A stretch of DNA of 64,000 bases, taken from assembly GCA_963773195.1 (NCBI GenBank), contig CAVZAE010000004.1, positions 1 through 64,000 on the forward strand. Reading direction: 5' to 3'. Positions 42,168-51,073 of the stretch are shown here, piece by piece. The stretch comes from CAIWHR01 sp963773195 (GTDB lineage Bacteria; Pseudomonadota; Gammaproteobacteria; Burkholderiales; Casimicrobiaceae). Position numbers and translations under genes: made by a program. The first letter of the stretch is position 1. The number at the start of each line of letters is the position of its first letter. The notes beneath the pieces were generated by a model that was given only the letters and a program-made list of their open reading frames with translations, was not told the DNA's origin and did no database searches.

Positions 42168-44300
42168 CTACTGTGCCGGCGTGGTCTCCGTGGGTGCGGG
42201 GGTCGGCTGCGCGGCTTCCTCGGCGGCAGCCTTCATCGATAGCCGCAGCCGGCCCTTGTCGTCGGCCTCGAGCACCTTGACACGCACGACCTGGCCTTCC
42301 TTCACGTAGTCGGAAACCTGGTTCACGCGCTCCTTCGCGATCTGCGAGATGTGCAACAGGCCATCCTTGCCGGGCAGCACCTGGACGATCGCGCCGAAGT
42401 CGAGCAGGCGCAGCACCGTGCCCTCGTAGATGCGACCCACCTCGACGTCCGCGGTGATGTCCTCGATTCGCTTCCTCGCGACGTTACAGGCTTCGGCGTT
42501 CACCGACGCGATCGTCACGGTGCCGTCGTCCTGGATGTCGATCGTGGTGCCGGTCTCCTCCGTCAGCGCCCGGATCACGCTGCCGCCCTTGCCGATGACG
42601 TCGCGGATCTTCTCGGGATTGATCTTGAACGTCATCATCCGTGGCGCGTGCTGCGAGATCTCGGTGCGCGCATGCGGCAGCGCCTCCTGCATGAGGTGCA
42701 GGATGTGCATCCGGCCTTCTCGCGCCTGCGACAGCGCGACCGCCATGATCTCCTTGGTGATCCCCTGGATCTTGATGTCCATCTGCAGCGCCGTGATGCC
42801 GCGGTCGGTCCCGGCGACCTTGAAGTCCATGTCGCCCAGGTGATCCTCGTCGCCCAGGATGTCGGTCAGGACCGCGAAGCGGTTGCCTTCCTTGATCAGG
42901 CCCATCGCGATGCCCGCGACGTGCGCCTTCGTCGGCACGCCGGCGTCCATCAGCGCGAGGCTCGCGCCGCAGACTGACGCCATCGACGAGCTGCCGTTCG
43001 ATTCGGTGATCTCGGAGACGACGCGCATCGAGTACGCGAACTCCTCGCCGGACGGCAGCACGGCCAGCAGCGCGCGCTTCGCAAGACGGCCGTGGCCGAT
43101 CTCGCGCCGCTTGGGCGAGCCCACGCGCCCGGTCTCGCCAGTTGCGTACGGCGGCATGTTGTAGTGGAACATGAAGCGATCGCGGTACTCGCCCATCAAC
43201 GCGTCGACGATCTGCTCGTCGCGCGCAGTACCGAGCGTGGCAACGACCACTGCCTGCGTCTCGCCACGGGTGAACAGCGCGGAGCCGTGCGTGCGCGGCA
43301 GCACGCTGGTGCGGATCGAGATCGGCCGCACCGTGCGGGTGTCACGACCGTCGATGCGCGCCTCGCCGGCAAGGATCTGCTGGCGGACGATCTTGGCTTC
43401 GAGCTCGAACACGTGGTTGTTGACCTCGTTCGCGTAGCCGGGCGCAGCGTCGGCGGGGATGCTATCAGCCGCGACCTTGGCGTAGATCTCCTTCAATCGC
43501 TGCTGGCGCGCCTGCTTGGAACGCAGCTGATAGGCCTCGCGGAGCGCCGTCTCGGCGACGCCGTTCACGCTCGCGATCATCGCCTCGTTCTTCGCGGCCG
43601 GCTTCCAGTCCCATAGCGGCTTGCCGCCCGCCTCGACCAGCGAGTGAATGAGCTCGATCGCCGCCTGCTGCTGCTGGTGGCCGTAGACGACGGCGCCCAG
43701 CATCACTTCCTCGGGCAGCTCGTTCGCTTCCGACTCGACCATCAGCACCGCCGCCTCGGTGCCCGCTACGACAAGGTTCAGCGCCGACGTCGTCAGCTCC
43801 GTCTTGGTCGGATTGAGCACGAACTGACCATCGAGGTAGCCCACGCGCGCCGCGCCGATCGGGCCGTTGAACGGGACGCCGGACAGCATAAGCGCGGCCG
43901 AAGCGCCGATCATCGCCGGGATGTCGGGATCGATTTCGGGATCGACGGACAGCACTGTCGCGATGACCTGCACTTCATTGTAAAAACCGTCGGGAAAGAG
44001 CGGCCGGATCGGGCGGTCGATCAACCGCGAGGTCAGCGTCTCCTTCTCCGAAGGACGTCCTTCGCGCCGGAAGAAGCCGCCGGGAATCTTGCCCGCGGCG
44101 AACGTCTTCTCCTGATAGTCAACGGTGAGCGGGAAGAACTCCTGGCCCGCCTTCGCTTCCTTGCGCGAGACGGCGGTGACGAGCACGACGGTGTCGTCAA
44201 GGCTCGCCACCACGGCACCGCCCGCCTGACGGGCGACTTCGCCTGTTTCGAGCGTCAGCGTGTGACGTCCGTATTGCATCGATTTCTTGATGGGGTTCAC
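42168..44300 (-). CDS. pnp: polyribonucleotide nucleotidyltransferase (PNPase)
   Basis: This 710-residue phosphorolytic 3'-5' exoribonuclease is part of the RNA degradosome. It has two RNase PH domains (first with RLIDRPIRPLFPDG, second with FTRGETQAVV and GRREIGHG-like KRREIGHGRLAKRAL), then KH (INPEKIRDVIGKGGSVIRAL) and S1 (EVGRIYEGTVLRLLDFGAIV) RNA-binding domains, and a Pro/Thr/Ala-rich tail. The GTG start at 44300 has GAGGAT before it. It follows rpsO, the standard order. A hairpin in the leader at 44328-44354 suggests the usual RNase III-dependent autocontrol. Confidence 0.95.
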   Translation of the reverse strand: MNPIKKSMQYGRHTLTLETGEVARQAGGAVVASLDDTVVLVTAVSRKEAKAGQEFFPLTVDYQEKTFAAGKIPGGFFRREGRPSEKETLTSRLIDRPIRPLFPDGFYNEVQVIATVLSVDPEIDPDIPAMIGASAALMLSGVPFNGPIGAARVGYLDGQFVLNPTKTELTTSALNLVVAGTEAAVLMVESEANELPEEVMLGAVVYGHQQQQAAIELIHSLVEAGGKPLWDWKPAAKNEAMIASVNGVAETALREAYQLRSKQARQQRLKEIYAKVAADSIPADAAPGYANEVNNHVFELEAKIVRQQILAGEARIDGRDTRTVRPISIRTSVLPRTHGSALFTRGETQAVVVATLGTARDEQIVDALMGEYRDRFMFHYNMPPYATGETGRVGSPKRREIGHGRLAKRALLAVLPSGEEFAYSMRVVSEITESNGSSSMASVCGASLALMDAGVPTKAHVAGIAMGLIKEGNRFAVLTDILGDEDHLGDMDFKVAGTDRGITALQMDIKIQGITKEIMAVALSQAREGRMHILHLMQEALPHARTEISQHAPRMMTFKINPEKIRDVIGKGGSVIRALTEETGTTIDIQDDGTVTIASVNAEACNVARKRIEDITADVEVGRIYEGTVLRLLDFGAIVQVLPGKDGLLHISQIAKERVNQVSDYVKEGQVVRVKVLEADDKGRLRLSMKAAAEEAAQPTPAPTETTPAQ

Positions 44301-44327
44301 GGGATCCTCGTTATGCGGAAAGGGCGA

Positions 44328-44354
44328 TGGCCGCGCTCCTCAGAAGCGCGGCCA
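44328..44354 (-). promoter_or_regulatory. leader hairpin of pnp
   Basis: TGGCCGCGCT and AGCGCGGCCA form ten perfect pairs around a seven-base loop, 28 bases before the pnp start. There is no good T-run, so it is less likely a terminator for rpsO than a structured leader like the RNase III processing and PNPase autoregulation site known upstream of pnp in enterobacteria. Confidence 0.5.
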
Positions 44355-44449
44355 GGCCCGTTGTTCGTACGGAGAGCGGCAACATGGGCGCAACGGCGGG
44401 AGTCCCGGCGCGTCGTCCCTCGTTCGACTTGCGATGGCCCGAATGCTGC

Positions 44450-44719
44450 CTACTTGCGAAGGCCGAGCTTCTCGATCAGCGTGCGATAGCTGTCCGAGTT
44501 GCGTGACTTGAGATAGTCGAGCAGCTTGCGCCGGCGCGACACCATGCGCAGCAGACCGCGGCGCGAGTGGTGATCCTTGACGTTGACCTTGAAGTGGTCG
44601 TTGAGGCCGTTGATGCGGGCGGTGAGGAGCGCGATCTGAACTTCGGGGGATCCCGTGTCGCCCTTCATACGCTGGTGGTCGGCGATGACTTTCGCCTTTT
44701 CCTGCACGGTTACTGACAT
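44450..44719 (-). CDS. rpsO: 30S ribosomal protein S15
   Basis: This 89-residue protein of the small subunit binds the 16S rRNA central domain early in assembly. The sequence follows the family closely: GDTGSPEVQIALLTARINGL, HFKVNVKDHHSRRGLLRMVS and RRRKLLDYL. It precedes pnp, the conserved order in most bacteria. A strong promoter with TATAAT lies just upstream. Confidence 0.97.
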   Translation of the reverse strand: MSVTVQEKAKVIADHQRMKGDTGSPEVQIALLTARINGLNDHFKVNVKDHHSRRGLLRMVSRRRKLLDYLKSRNSDSYRTLIEKLGLRK

Positions 44720-44767
44720 TTGCGTGGGTCCTTCTCGTCGTCTCGATTGGCTCTGGCAAAGACCGAA

Positions 44768-44797
44768 ATTATAGGCCGAAAAACGCTGCGAAATCAA
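44768..44797 (-). promoter_or_regulatory. promoter of rpsO
   Basis: On the minus strand TTGATT (44792-44797) and TATAAT (44768-44773) are 18 bases apart. The start codon of rpsO lies about 50 bases downstream, leaving room for the S15 leader. Confidence 0.65.
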
Positions 44798-45005
44798 CCG
44801 ACTGTAGGGCCCTCTGCGAGCGGACGCGCCGTTCGTGACACGGGCGCGGGTTGGCGACAGCAAGGCTGAATGGGCGAGGTTCTCTGAATAGTTGCATTTC
44901 CGCCGCCTGGTTGCACGCCCTAATCCTGGGCATACCTTTGCCCTGTTTAAAAAGTGCCAATTGCCTATATATTTCATAGTGTTAACTAGACGTCCCGCTC
45001 GAACA

Positions 45006-45908
45006 TCAGTCGGTCCGTGCCATCCGCACCGGACGGGCAACGGCGTCGTCGATCGCCACGATGCCGACGAAGCGATTCGCGTGGTACGCGCGATAGCGTC
45101 CGGCCGCTTGCGTCGCCGCCGGCAGCGCGCGCCCCTGCTTCAACGCAGCAGCTTCGCCAAGGTCGACCTCGAGTCTCGGCATCGTGGCAAGGGGAGCGTC
45201 GATCGGACGCAGCAGCGCGTCGCGTGCGCCGAGCTCGAGCGTCTCCAGCGTGTCCAGCGCGACCGCGTCCGCGAGCAGGAAGGGGCCGCTGGCGGTCCGA
45301 CGGAGTTGCGCGAGGTGGGCGCACGTGCCGAGCGCGCGCCCGAGATCTTCCGCCAGTGTTCGGATGTAAGTCCCTTTGCTGCATTCGACCCGCAGCGTCG
45401 CAGTCGGCGGCGACCAGCCGACGATCTCGAGCGCGACGATGTCGACCTCGCGCGGCTTACGCGTGATCTCCACGCCGGCTCGCGCATACTCGTAGTAGGC
45501 GCGGCCTTCGAATTTGAGCGCCGAGTGCTTCGGCGGCACCTGCGCGATACGGCCAGTGAATCGCGGCATCGCGGCTTCCAGGGCGTCGCGCGCGACATCG
45601 CCCGGCCCGGAGGCGACCGGCACGCCCTCCGCGTCACCCGTCGTCGTCGCGACGCCGAATCGCAGGGTGGCGAGGTACTCCTTGCGCGCATCGAGCAGCG
45701 CCTGCGCGAACTCGGTCGCCTCGCCGAAGCAGAGCGGAAGGAGGCCGGTCGCCAGCGGATCGAGGGTGCCGGTGTGGCCTGCTTTCTCGGCCTGGAAAAG
45801 CCGCCTCGCGCGTTGGAGCGCTGCGTTGGACGAGAGGCCAGACGGCTTGTCGAGCAGGAGCACGCCGTCGACCCGCCGGCGCGGGTGGCGGGCCGGCGCG
45901 GCGGGCAT
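45006..45908 (-). CDS. truB: tRNA pseudouridine-55 synthase
   Basis: This 300-residue enzyme makes pseudouridine 55 in the T-loop of tRNAs. The catalytic Asp lies in AGHTGTLDPLATGLLP, and KPSGLSSNAALQRARRLF at the N-terminus and CSKGTYIRTLAEDLG in the middle are family motifs. The C-terminus has a small PUA-like extension. The start overlaps the rbfA stop by one base (TGATG). It is the last gene of the rimP-nusA-infB-rbfA-truB operon. Confidence 0.95.
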   Translation of the reverse strand: MPAAPARHPRRRVDGVLLLDKPSGLSSNAALQRARRLFQAEKAGHTGTLDPLATGLLPLCFGEATEFAQALLDARKEYLATLRFGVATTTGDAEGVPVASGPGDVARDALEAAMPRFTGRIAQVPPKHSALKFEGRAYYEYARAGVEITRKPREVDIVALEIVGWSPPTATLRVECSKGTYIRTLAEDLGRALGTCAHLAQLRRTASGPFLLADAVALDTLETLELGARDALLRPIDAPLATMPRLEVDLGEAAALKQGRALPAATQAAGRYRAYHANRFVGIVAIDDAVARPVRMARTD

Positions 45909-46276
45909 CAGCGCGAGAGCTTGCGGTCGGCCGCGACGGCGTCGTCGATCAGCTGCGACAGCTTCATCCCGGACTCGATCGAATCGTCGTACGCGAAGTG
46001 GAGCTGCGGCACCGAATAAAGCGTGAGCCGGTGCGACAGTGCCGAGCGAAGGAACCCGGCCGTGTGCTGCAGCGCCTTCACGGCCGCGTCGGCGTTCTCG
46101 CGGCCGGCGAGATGCGTCACGAAGATCTTCGCGTGCGAAAGATCCGCCGAAACCTCCACCGCGGTGATCGTGACGGGGCCGACGCGAGGATCCTTGACCT
46201 CGTTGCGCAGGAGATCGGCGAGCTCGCGCTGGATCTCGTCGCCGATCCGGCGCGCGCGTTGCGATGTCTTCTTCAT
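45908..46276 (-). CDS. rbfA: ribosome-binding factor A
   Basis: This 122-residue KH-like protein helps mature the 30S subunit and 16S rRNA 5' end. Family pattern: RARRIGDEIQRELADLLRNEVKDPRVG, then TAVEVSADLSHAKIFVTHL, and PQLHFAYDDSIESGMKLSQL. It sits between infB (10 bases upstream) and truB (one-base overlap) in the standard operon order. Confidence 0.95.
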   Translation of the reverse strand: MKKTSQRARRIGDEIQRELADLLRNEVKDPRVGPVTITAVEVSADLSHAKIFVTHLAGRENADAAVKALQHTAGFLRSALSHRLTLYSVPQLHFAYDDSIESGMKLSQLIDDAVAADRKLSR

Positions 46277-46286
46277 TCCTGGCCGG

Positions 46287-48881
46287 CTACAGCGTCCGCG
46301 ATACCTCGACGATCTCGTAGACCTCGAGCTGGTCGCCCTTCTGCACGTCGTTCCAGTTCTTGATCGACAGGCCGCACTCGAAGCCGCCCTTCACCTCGCG
46401 GACGTCGTCCTTGAAGCGCTTGAGCGAGTCAAGCTCGCCATCGTGGACGACGACGTTGTCGCGGAGCACGCGCACGCGCGAGCCGCGCTTCACCACGCCA
46501 TCGAGTACATAGCAGCCGGCAACCGTTCCCACCTTGGAGATCCGGTAGACCTCGCGTACCTCGACCATGCCGATCTGCGATTCCTTCCGCTCCGGCGCGA
46601 GCATCCCGGACAGCGCCGCCTTCACCTCGTCAACGGCGTCGTAGATGATGTTGTAGTAGCGGATGTCGACGCCGCTGTGCTCGGCCAGCTTGCGCGCCGC
46701 GACATCGGCACGGACGTTGAAGCCGATCACGACCGCCTTCGAGGCGAGTGCCAGGTTGATGTCGGACTCGGTGATGCCGCCCACCGCCGCGTGCACGATG
46801 TTGACCTTCACCTCGTCCGTCGAGAGCTTGGTCAGCGCCTGCGTCAGCGCCTCGTAGCTCCCCTGCACGTCGGCCTTGACGATGAGCGCGAGCGTCTTTG
46901 CCGCTTCCTCGCCCATCTGGTCGAACATGTTCTCGAGCTTCGCCGCCTGCTGCTTCGCGAGCTTCACGTCGCGGAACTTGCCCTGGCGAAAGAGCGCGAT
47001 CTCGCGCGCCTTGCGCTCGTCGCCCAGCACCATGACCCCCTCGCCCGCGATCGGGACGTCCGAGAGGCCCTGGATCTCGACCGGGATCGCCGGCCCGGCG
47101 GCCTGCACGCTGCGGCCGCTCTCGTCGGTCATCGCACGCACCCGGCCGAACACGGCGCCGGCGAGCACGATGTCGCCGCGCTTCAGCGTCCCCGCATTCA
47201 CCAGCACCGTCGCCACCGGACCCTTGCCCTTGTCAAGGCGCGACTCGATGACGATGCCCTTCGCCGGCGCGTCCTTCGGCGCCTTGAGCTCCAGCACCTC
47301 GGCCTGCAGCAGGATCGCGTCGAGCAGCGCGTCGATGCCCTCGCCGGTCTTCGCCGACACGGGGATGAACTGCGTCTCGCCGCCGTATTCCTCGGGAATC
47401 ACGGTCTCCGCGACGAGTTCCTGCTTCACGCGATCCGGATTCGCTTCGGGTTTGTCGATCTTGTTGATTGCGACGACGAGCGGAACATTGCCCGCCTTCG
47501 CGTGCGCGATCGCTTCCTTCGTCTGCGGCATCACGCCGTCGTCGGCCGCGACGACCAGCACGACGATGTCGGTGACCTTCGCGCCGCGCGCGCGCATCGC
47601 GGTGAACGCCTCATGGCCCGGCGTGTCGAGGAATGTGATCACGCCCTTCGGCGTCTGCACATGGTAGGCGCCGATGTGCTGCGTGATCCCGCCCGCCTCG
47701 CCGCTCGCCACGCGGGCGCGGCGGATCGAGTCGAGCAGCGATGTCTTGCCGTGGTCGACGTGGCCCATCACGGTGACGACGGGCGGGCGCGGCAGCACCT
47801 CGGCGGCGGTCGTCGACTCGGCTTCCTCGAGGAGCGCGTCGGGGTCGTCCATCTTCGCGGCGACCGCCTTGTGCCCCATTTCCTCGACCAGGATCATTGC
47901 GGTTTCCTGATCGAGCACCTGGTTGATCGTGACCATCTGACCGAGCTTCATCAGCGCCTTGATGAGTTCGGCGGCCTTGACCGACATCTTGTGCGCGAGG
48001 TCGGCCACAGTGATCGTTTCCGGGACGGCGATCTCGCGGATGATCGGGCCCGCCGGCACCCCTGCGCCGAGCTCGCCGCCTTCCTCGTCATGCCGGCGCG
48101 GTCCGACCTTCGGCTGGCGCCAGCCGGCGGTCGCGCCGGTGCCGCCCGTGACATCGCCGCGAAGCTTGAGCGCGCGGCGGCGCGCGGCTTCCTCCTGGAA
48201 CGCAGTGCCGCTCTTCTTGACCGGCCTCGCCTTCTCGCCCGGCTTCGCGGCGGGCCGATGGAGCGTGCCTTCCCCTGGCGCCTTGGCCTTGGCCGGCGCT
48301 GCCGCTTCCTTCTTCGGCTTCTCTAGCGCTTCGGCCACCTTCGCGGCTTCCGCCGCAGCCGCGTCAGCCACCGCCTTCGCCGCGGCTTCCTCGGCCTCCC
48401 GCTCCTTCTTCGTCTTGCGCTTCGCTGCCTGCTCCTGCTTCTGTTGCAGGTCCTCCTGCTGGCGCGCCATGAGCTCCTGCGCCTTCTTTTCCTCGGCGGC
48501 ACGCGCGGCGAGCTCCACCTCGGAGATGAGCGGCGCCGCCGGCGCGGGCGGCGCCTCTTCCACGACGGGCGCCTCGGTCTCGTCGCGCTTCACGAAGACG
48601 CGCTTCTTGCGCACCTCGACCTGGATCGTCCGCGCCTTGCCCATTGAGCCGGCGGCCTTGATCTCGGTCGTCTGCTTGCGCGTGAGCGTGATCTTCTTCT
48701 TGGGCTCGCCGGCCGCTCCGTGCTGCTTCTGCAAGTACTCGAGCAGCTTGGTCTTGTCGACCTCCGACAGCTTGTCGCCTTCCTTCTTGCCGGCGACCCC
48801 GGCCTTGACGAGCTGCTCGAGCAGCGCGCCTGCAGGAATCTTGAGCTCCGTCGCGAATTGTTCGATCGTCGTTTGCGCCAT
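46287..48881 (-). CDS. infB: translation initiation factor IF-2
   Basis: This 864-residue GTPase delivers initiator tRNA to the 30S subunit. It has an N-terminal IF2-N domain (TTIEQFATELKIPAGALLEQL), a long charged, Ala/Lys/Glu-rich region (about 90-290), a second IF2-N part (ETITVADLAHKMSVKAAELI), the GTPase domain with G1 GHVDHGKTSLLDSIRR, G3 DTPGHEAF and G4 NKID, and C-terminal domains II-IV. GGAG lies seven bases before the ATG. It is 38 bases after nusA on the same strand. Intact and full length. Confidence 0.96.
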   Translation of the reverse strand: MAQTTIEQFATELKIPAGALLEQLVKAGVAGKKEGDKLSEVDKTKLLEYLQKQHGAAGEPKKKITLTRKQTTEIKAAGSMGKARTIQVEVRKKRVFVKRDETEAPVVEEAPPAPAAPLISEVELAARAAEEKKAQELMARQQEDLQQKQEQAAKRKTKKEREAEEAAAKAVADAAAAEAAKVAEALEKPKKEAAAPAKAKAPGEGTLHRPAAKPGEKARPVKKSGTAFQEEAARRRALKLRGDVTGGTGATAGWRQPKVGPRRHDEEGGELGAGVPAGPIIREIAVPETITVADLAHKMSVKAAELIKALMKLGQMVTINQVLDQETAMILVEEMGHKAVAAKMDDPDALLEEAESTTAAEVLPRPPVVTVMGHVDHGKTSLLDSIRRARVASGEAGGITQHIGAYHVQTPKGVITFLDTPGHEAFTAMRARGAKVTDIVVLVVAADDGVMPQTKEAIAHAKAGNVPLVVAINKIDKPEANPDRVKQELVAETVIPEEYGGETQFIPVSAKTGEGIDALLDAILLQAEVLELKAPKDAPAKGIVIESRLDKGKGPVATVLVNAGTLKRGDIVLAGAVFGRVRAMTDESGRSVQAAGPAIPVEIQGLSDVPIAGEGVMVLGDERKAREIALFRQGKFRDVKLAKQQAAKLENMFDQMGEEAAKTLALIVKADVQGSYEALTQALTKLSTDEVKVNIVHAAVGGITESDINLALASKAVVIGFNVRADVAARKLAEHSGVDIRYYNIIYDAVDEVKAALSGMLAPERKESQIGMVEVREVYRISKVGTVAGCYVLDGVVKRGSRVRVLRDNVVVHDGELDSLKRFKDDVREVKGGFECGLSIKNWNDVQKGDQLEVYEIVEVSRTL

Positions 48882-48919
48882 GCGCGTCTCCCGCGTGCTT
48901 CGTGTTGCGTCCTGCTCCG

Positions 48920-50452
48920 TCAGTGCGGCGTGCCCACGACCGGCGTGCCCGCCGCCGCGTCAGCCGGCGCCTCTTCGAACCAGTGGGCACGAGCCTTCAT
49001 GATCAGATCCTGCGCACGCTCCGCCGGAATCCCGGTGAGCTCGACCAGCTCGTCGCCGGCGAGATCCGCCAGGGCATCGCGCGTCGTGATGCCGTGCGCG
49101 GCGAGCGCGCTCGCGATCTCGGTGTCCATCCCTTCGAGGTTGAGCAGAGCCTCGTCGACGTTCTCGACCGATTCCTCGCGAACGATCGCCTCGGTCAGGA
49201 GCGCGTTGCGCGCGCGGCTCCGGAGCTCGTTGACCGTGTCCTCGTCGAAGCCTTCGATCTCCATCATCTCGGTGATCGGCACGTAGGCGACTTCCTCGAG
49301 CGACGTGAAGCCCTCGGCGATCAGAATGTCGGAGACTTCCTCGTCGACGTCGAGCTTCTCCATGAACAGCGTGCGCAGCCGCGTCCCTTCCTCCTCGTGC
49401 TTCTTCTGCGAATCCTCGACGCTCATCAGGTTCAGTTCCCACCCGGTGAGCTCGGAGGCAAGGCGCACGTTCTGGCCCAGCCGGCCGATCGCGATTGCGA
49501 GGTTCTCTTCGTCGACAACGACGTCCATGCTGTGCTTCTCCTCATCGACAACGATCGACGAGATCTCGGCCGGTGCCAGCGAATTGACGACGAACTTGGC
49601 CGGATCGTCCGAGAACAGGATGATGTCGACTCGCTCGCCGGCGAGCTCGTTGGTGACGGCCGTCACCCGCGAGCCGCGCATGCCGATGCAGGTGCCCTGC
49701 GGATCGAGTCGCGGGTCGTTCGACTTGACCGCGATCTTGGCGCGGATGCCGGGGTCGCGCGCGGCGGCCCTGATCTCGATCAACCCCTCCTCGATCTCCG
49801 GCACCTCGAGCTCGAACAAGCGCATCAGGAACTCGGGGGCGATCCGCGACAGGATGAGCTGCGGGCCCTTCGCCGTGCGGTCGACCTTGGTCACGTAGGC
49901 ACGGATACGATCGCCGACGCGCAGCATCTCCTTCGGGATCAGCTGGTCGCGCGGGACCAGGCCCTCGATGCGGCCGGACTCGACGATCGCGTTGCCGCGC
50001 TCGATTCGCTTGACGGTGCCCGTAAGGAGGTTGTCCTGCCGCTCGAGGAAATCGTTCAGGATCTGCTCACGCTCGGCGTCGCGGATCTTCTGCAGGATCA
50101 CCTGCTTCGCGGCCTGGGCGCCGATGCGACCGAACTCGATCGGCTCGAGCGGCTCCTCGATCACGTCGCCGAGCTTGAGGTTGGGGTCACGCTCGCCCGC
50201 GTCGGTGATCGCGAGCTGGTACGCGGGTTCCTCGTGCTCCTCGTCGGGCACGACCGTCCAGCGCCGGAACGACTCGTACTCGCCGGTTTCGCGGTCGATC
50301 GCGACGCGCGCGTCGATCTCGTTCGGGAAGCGCTTCTTGGTGGCCGAGGCGAGCGCCGACTCGAGTGCCGTGAAGACGATCTCCTTCGGCACGTTCTTCT
50401 CGCGCGCGAGCGCGTCCACGAGCATCAGCACTTCCTTCCCGTTCGTCGTCAT
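48920..50452 (-). CDS. nusA: transcription termination/antitermination factor NusA
   Basis: This 510-residue RNA polymerase-binding factor has an N-terminal domain (NGKEVLMLVDALAREKNVPK), S1 domain (NLLTGTVKRIERGNAIVESG), two KH domains (DPQGTCIGMRGSRVTAVTNE and IVVDEEKHSMDVVVDEEN ... AIGRLGQNVRLASELTGW) and two C-terminal acidic helix-hairpin-helix repeats (about 365-425 and 440-495), as in most proteobacteria. It influences pausing, termination and antitermination. The stop/start spacing to rimP is five bases. The terminator-like leader of its operon at 50902-50929 could be a target of its own activity. Confidence 0.96.
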   Translation of the reverse strand: MTTNGKEVLMLVDALAREKNVPKEIVFTALESALASATKKRFPNEIDARVAIDRETGEYESFRRWTVVPDEEHEEPAYQLAITDAGERDPNLKLGDVIEEPLEPIEFGRIGAQAAKQVILQKIRDAEREQILNDFLERQDNLLTGTVKRIERGNAIVESGRIEGLVPRDQLIPKEMLRVGDRIRAYVTKVDRTAKGPQLILSRIAPEFLMRLFELEVPEIEEGLIEIRAAARDPGIRAKIAVKSNDPRLDPQGTCIGMRGSRVTAVTNELAGERVDIILFSDDPAKFVVNSLAPAEISSIVVDEEKHSMDVVVDEENLAIAIGRLGQNVRLASELTGWELNLMSVEDSQKKHEEEGTRLRTLFMEKLDVDEEVSDILIAEGFTSLEEVAYVPITEMMEIEGFDEDTVNELRSRARNALLTEAIVREESVENVDEALLNLEGMDTEIASALAAHGITTRDALADLAGDELVELTGIPAERAQDLIMKARAHWFEEAPADAAAGTPVVGTPH

Positions 50453-50456
50453 CTCG

Positions 50457-50894
50457 TCATCTCCACTCGATTCTCGGCACGAGGCGCGCGCGCACGATCC
50501 CCGCCAGCGGCACGGTCACCTCTCCGGTCGGCGTCGCCACGGTCACCACGTCGCCTGCGCATCCACGCAGCACGCCCCGCAACTTCTTCGCATTCGCGAT
50601 CGGCTCCGCGAGCCTGAGCTCGGCTTCCTGTCCCGCGAAGCGTTCGAAATCCGCGGCCTTTCGAAGCGGCCGGTCGAGACCCGGCGAGGACACTTCGAGA
50701 CGGCCGTAATCCACGTTTTCGACCGCGAAGAGCCGCGTCAGGTGGTTCGATACGCGCGCGCAGTCGTCCACGGTCACCCCGCCTGGCTTGTCGATGAACA
50801 CGCGGACGAGTGTCGCCCCGGGCGCGCCCTCCCAGTCGACGAGCTCGTACCCCAGCGGGGGCACCGTGTGCTCGAGCAATGCGGCGAGATCCAT
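50457..50894 (-). CDS. rimP: ribosome maturation factor RimP
   Basis: This 145-residue protein is needed for 30S maturation. The start at 50894 (MDLAALLEHTVPPLGYELVD) is preferred over upstream in-frame codons, which lie inside a leader hairpin; GGAA precedes it. Family motifs are ALLEHTVPPLGYELVDWE, VFIDKPGGVTVDDCARVS, and LEVSSPGLDRPLRKAADFERF. It heads the leftward operon with nusA, infB, rbfA and truB. Confidence 0.94.
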   Translation of the reverse strand: MDLAALLEHTVPPLGYELVDWEGAPGATLVRVFIDKPGGVTVDDCARVSNHLTRLFAVENVDYGRLEVSSPGLDRPLRKAADFERFAGQEAELRLAEPIANAKKLRGVLRGCAGDVVTVATPTGEVTVPLAGIVRARLVPRIEWR

Positions 50895-50901
50895 TGTTTC
50901 C

Positions 50902-50929
50902 AAAAAAAAATGGGCCGTGCAGCCCATTT
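50902..50929 (-). terminator. terminator/attenuator hairpin in the rimP-nusA leader
   Basis: On the minus strand AAATGGGC (50929-50922) pairs with GCCCATTT (50915-50908) around a six-base loop, followed by an unbroken run of nine T in total. It lies after the promoter at 50950-50978 and only eight bases before the rimP start codon. Transcription must read through it to express the operon, so it is a candidate attenuator. Confidence 0.65.
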
Positions 50930-50949
50930 CTTCACCTCAACTAGCGCGA

Positions 50950-50978
50950 ATTATAGCAGAAAACGGCGCCGAATTGAA
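50950..50978 (-). promoter_or_regulatory. promoter of the rimP-nusA-infB operon
   Basis: On the minus strand TTCAAT (50973-50978) and TATAAT (50950-50955) are exactly 17 bases apart. The predicted transcript starts about 14 bases before the leader hairpin. Confidence 0.65.
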
Positions 50979-51073
50979 GGGGCGCGAAGATCTCGCGACA
51001 GCATCGCCCGTACTGCCCGGCGGGCCTTGCCCGAGGGTAAGATGGGGCCGGTTTCCCCTGACGAAAGGCCGCT

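Noticed and set aside
46023..48326. Plus-strand open frame of 767 codons
   Set aside because: Antisense shadow of infB.
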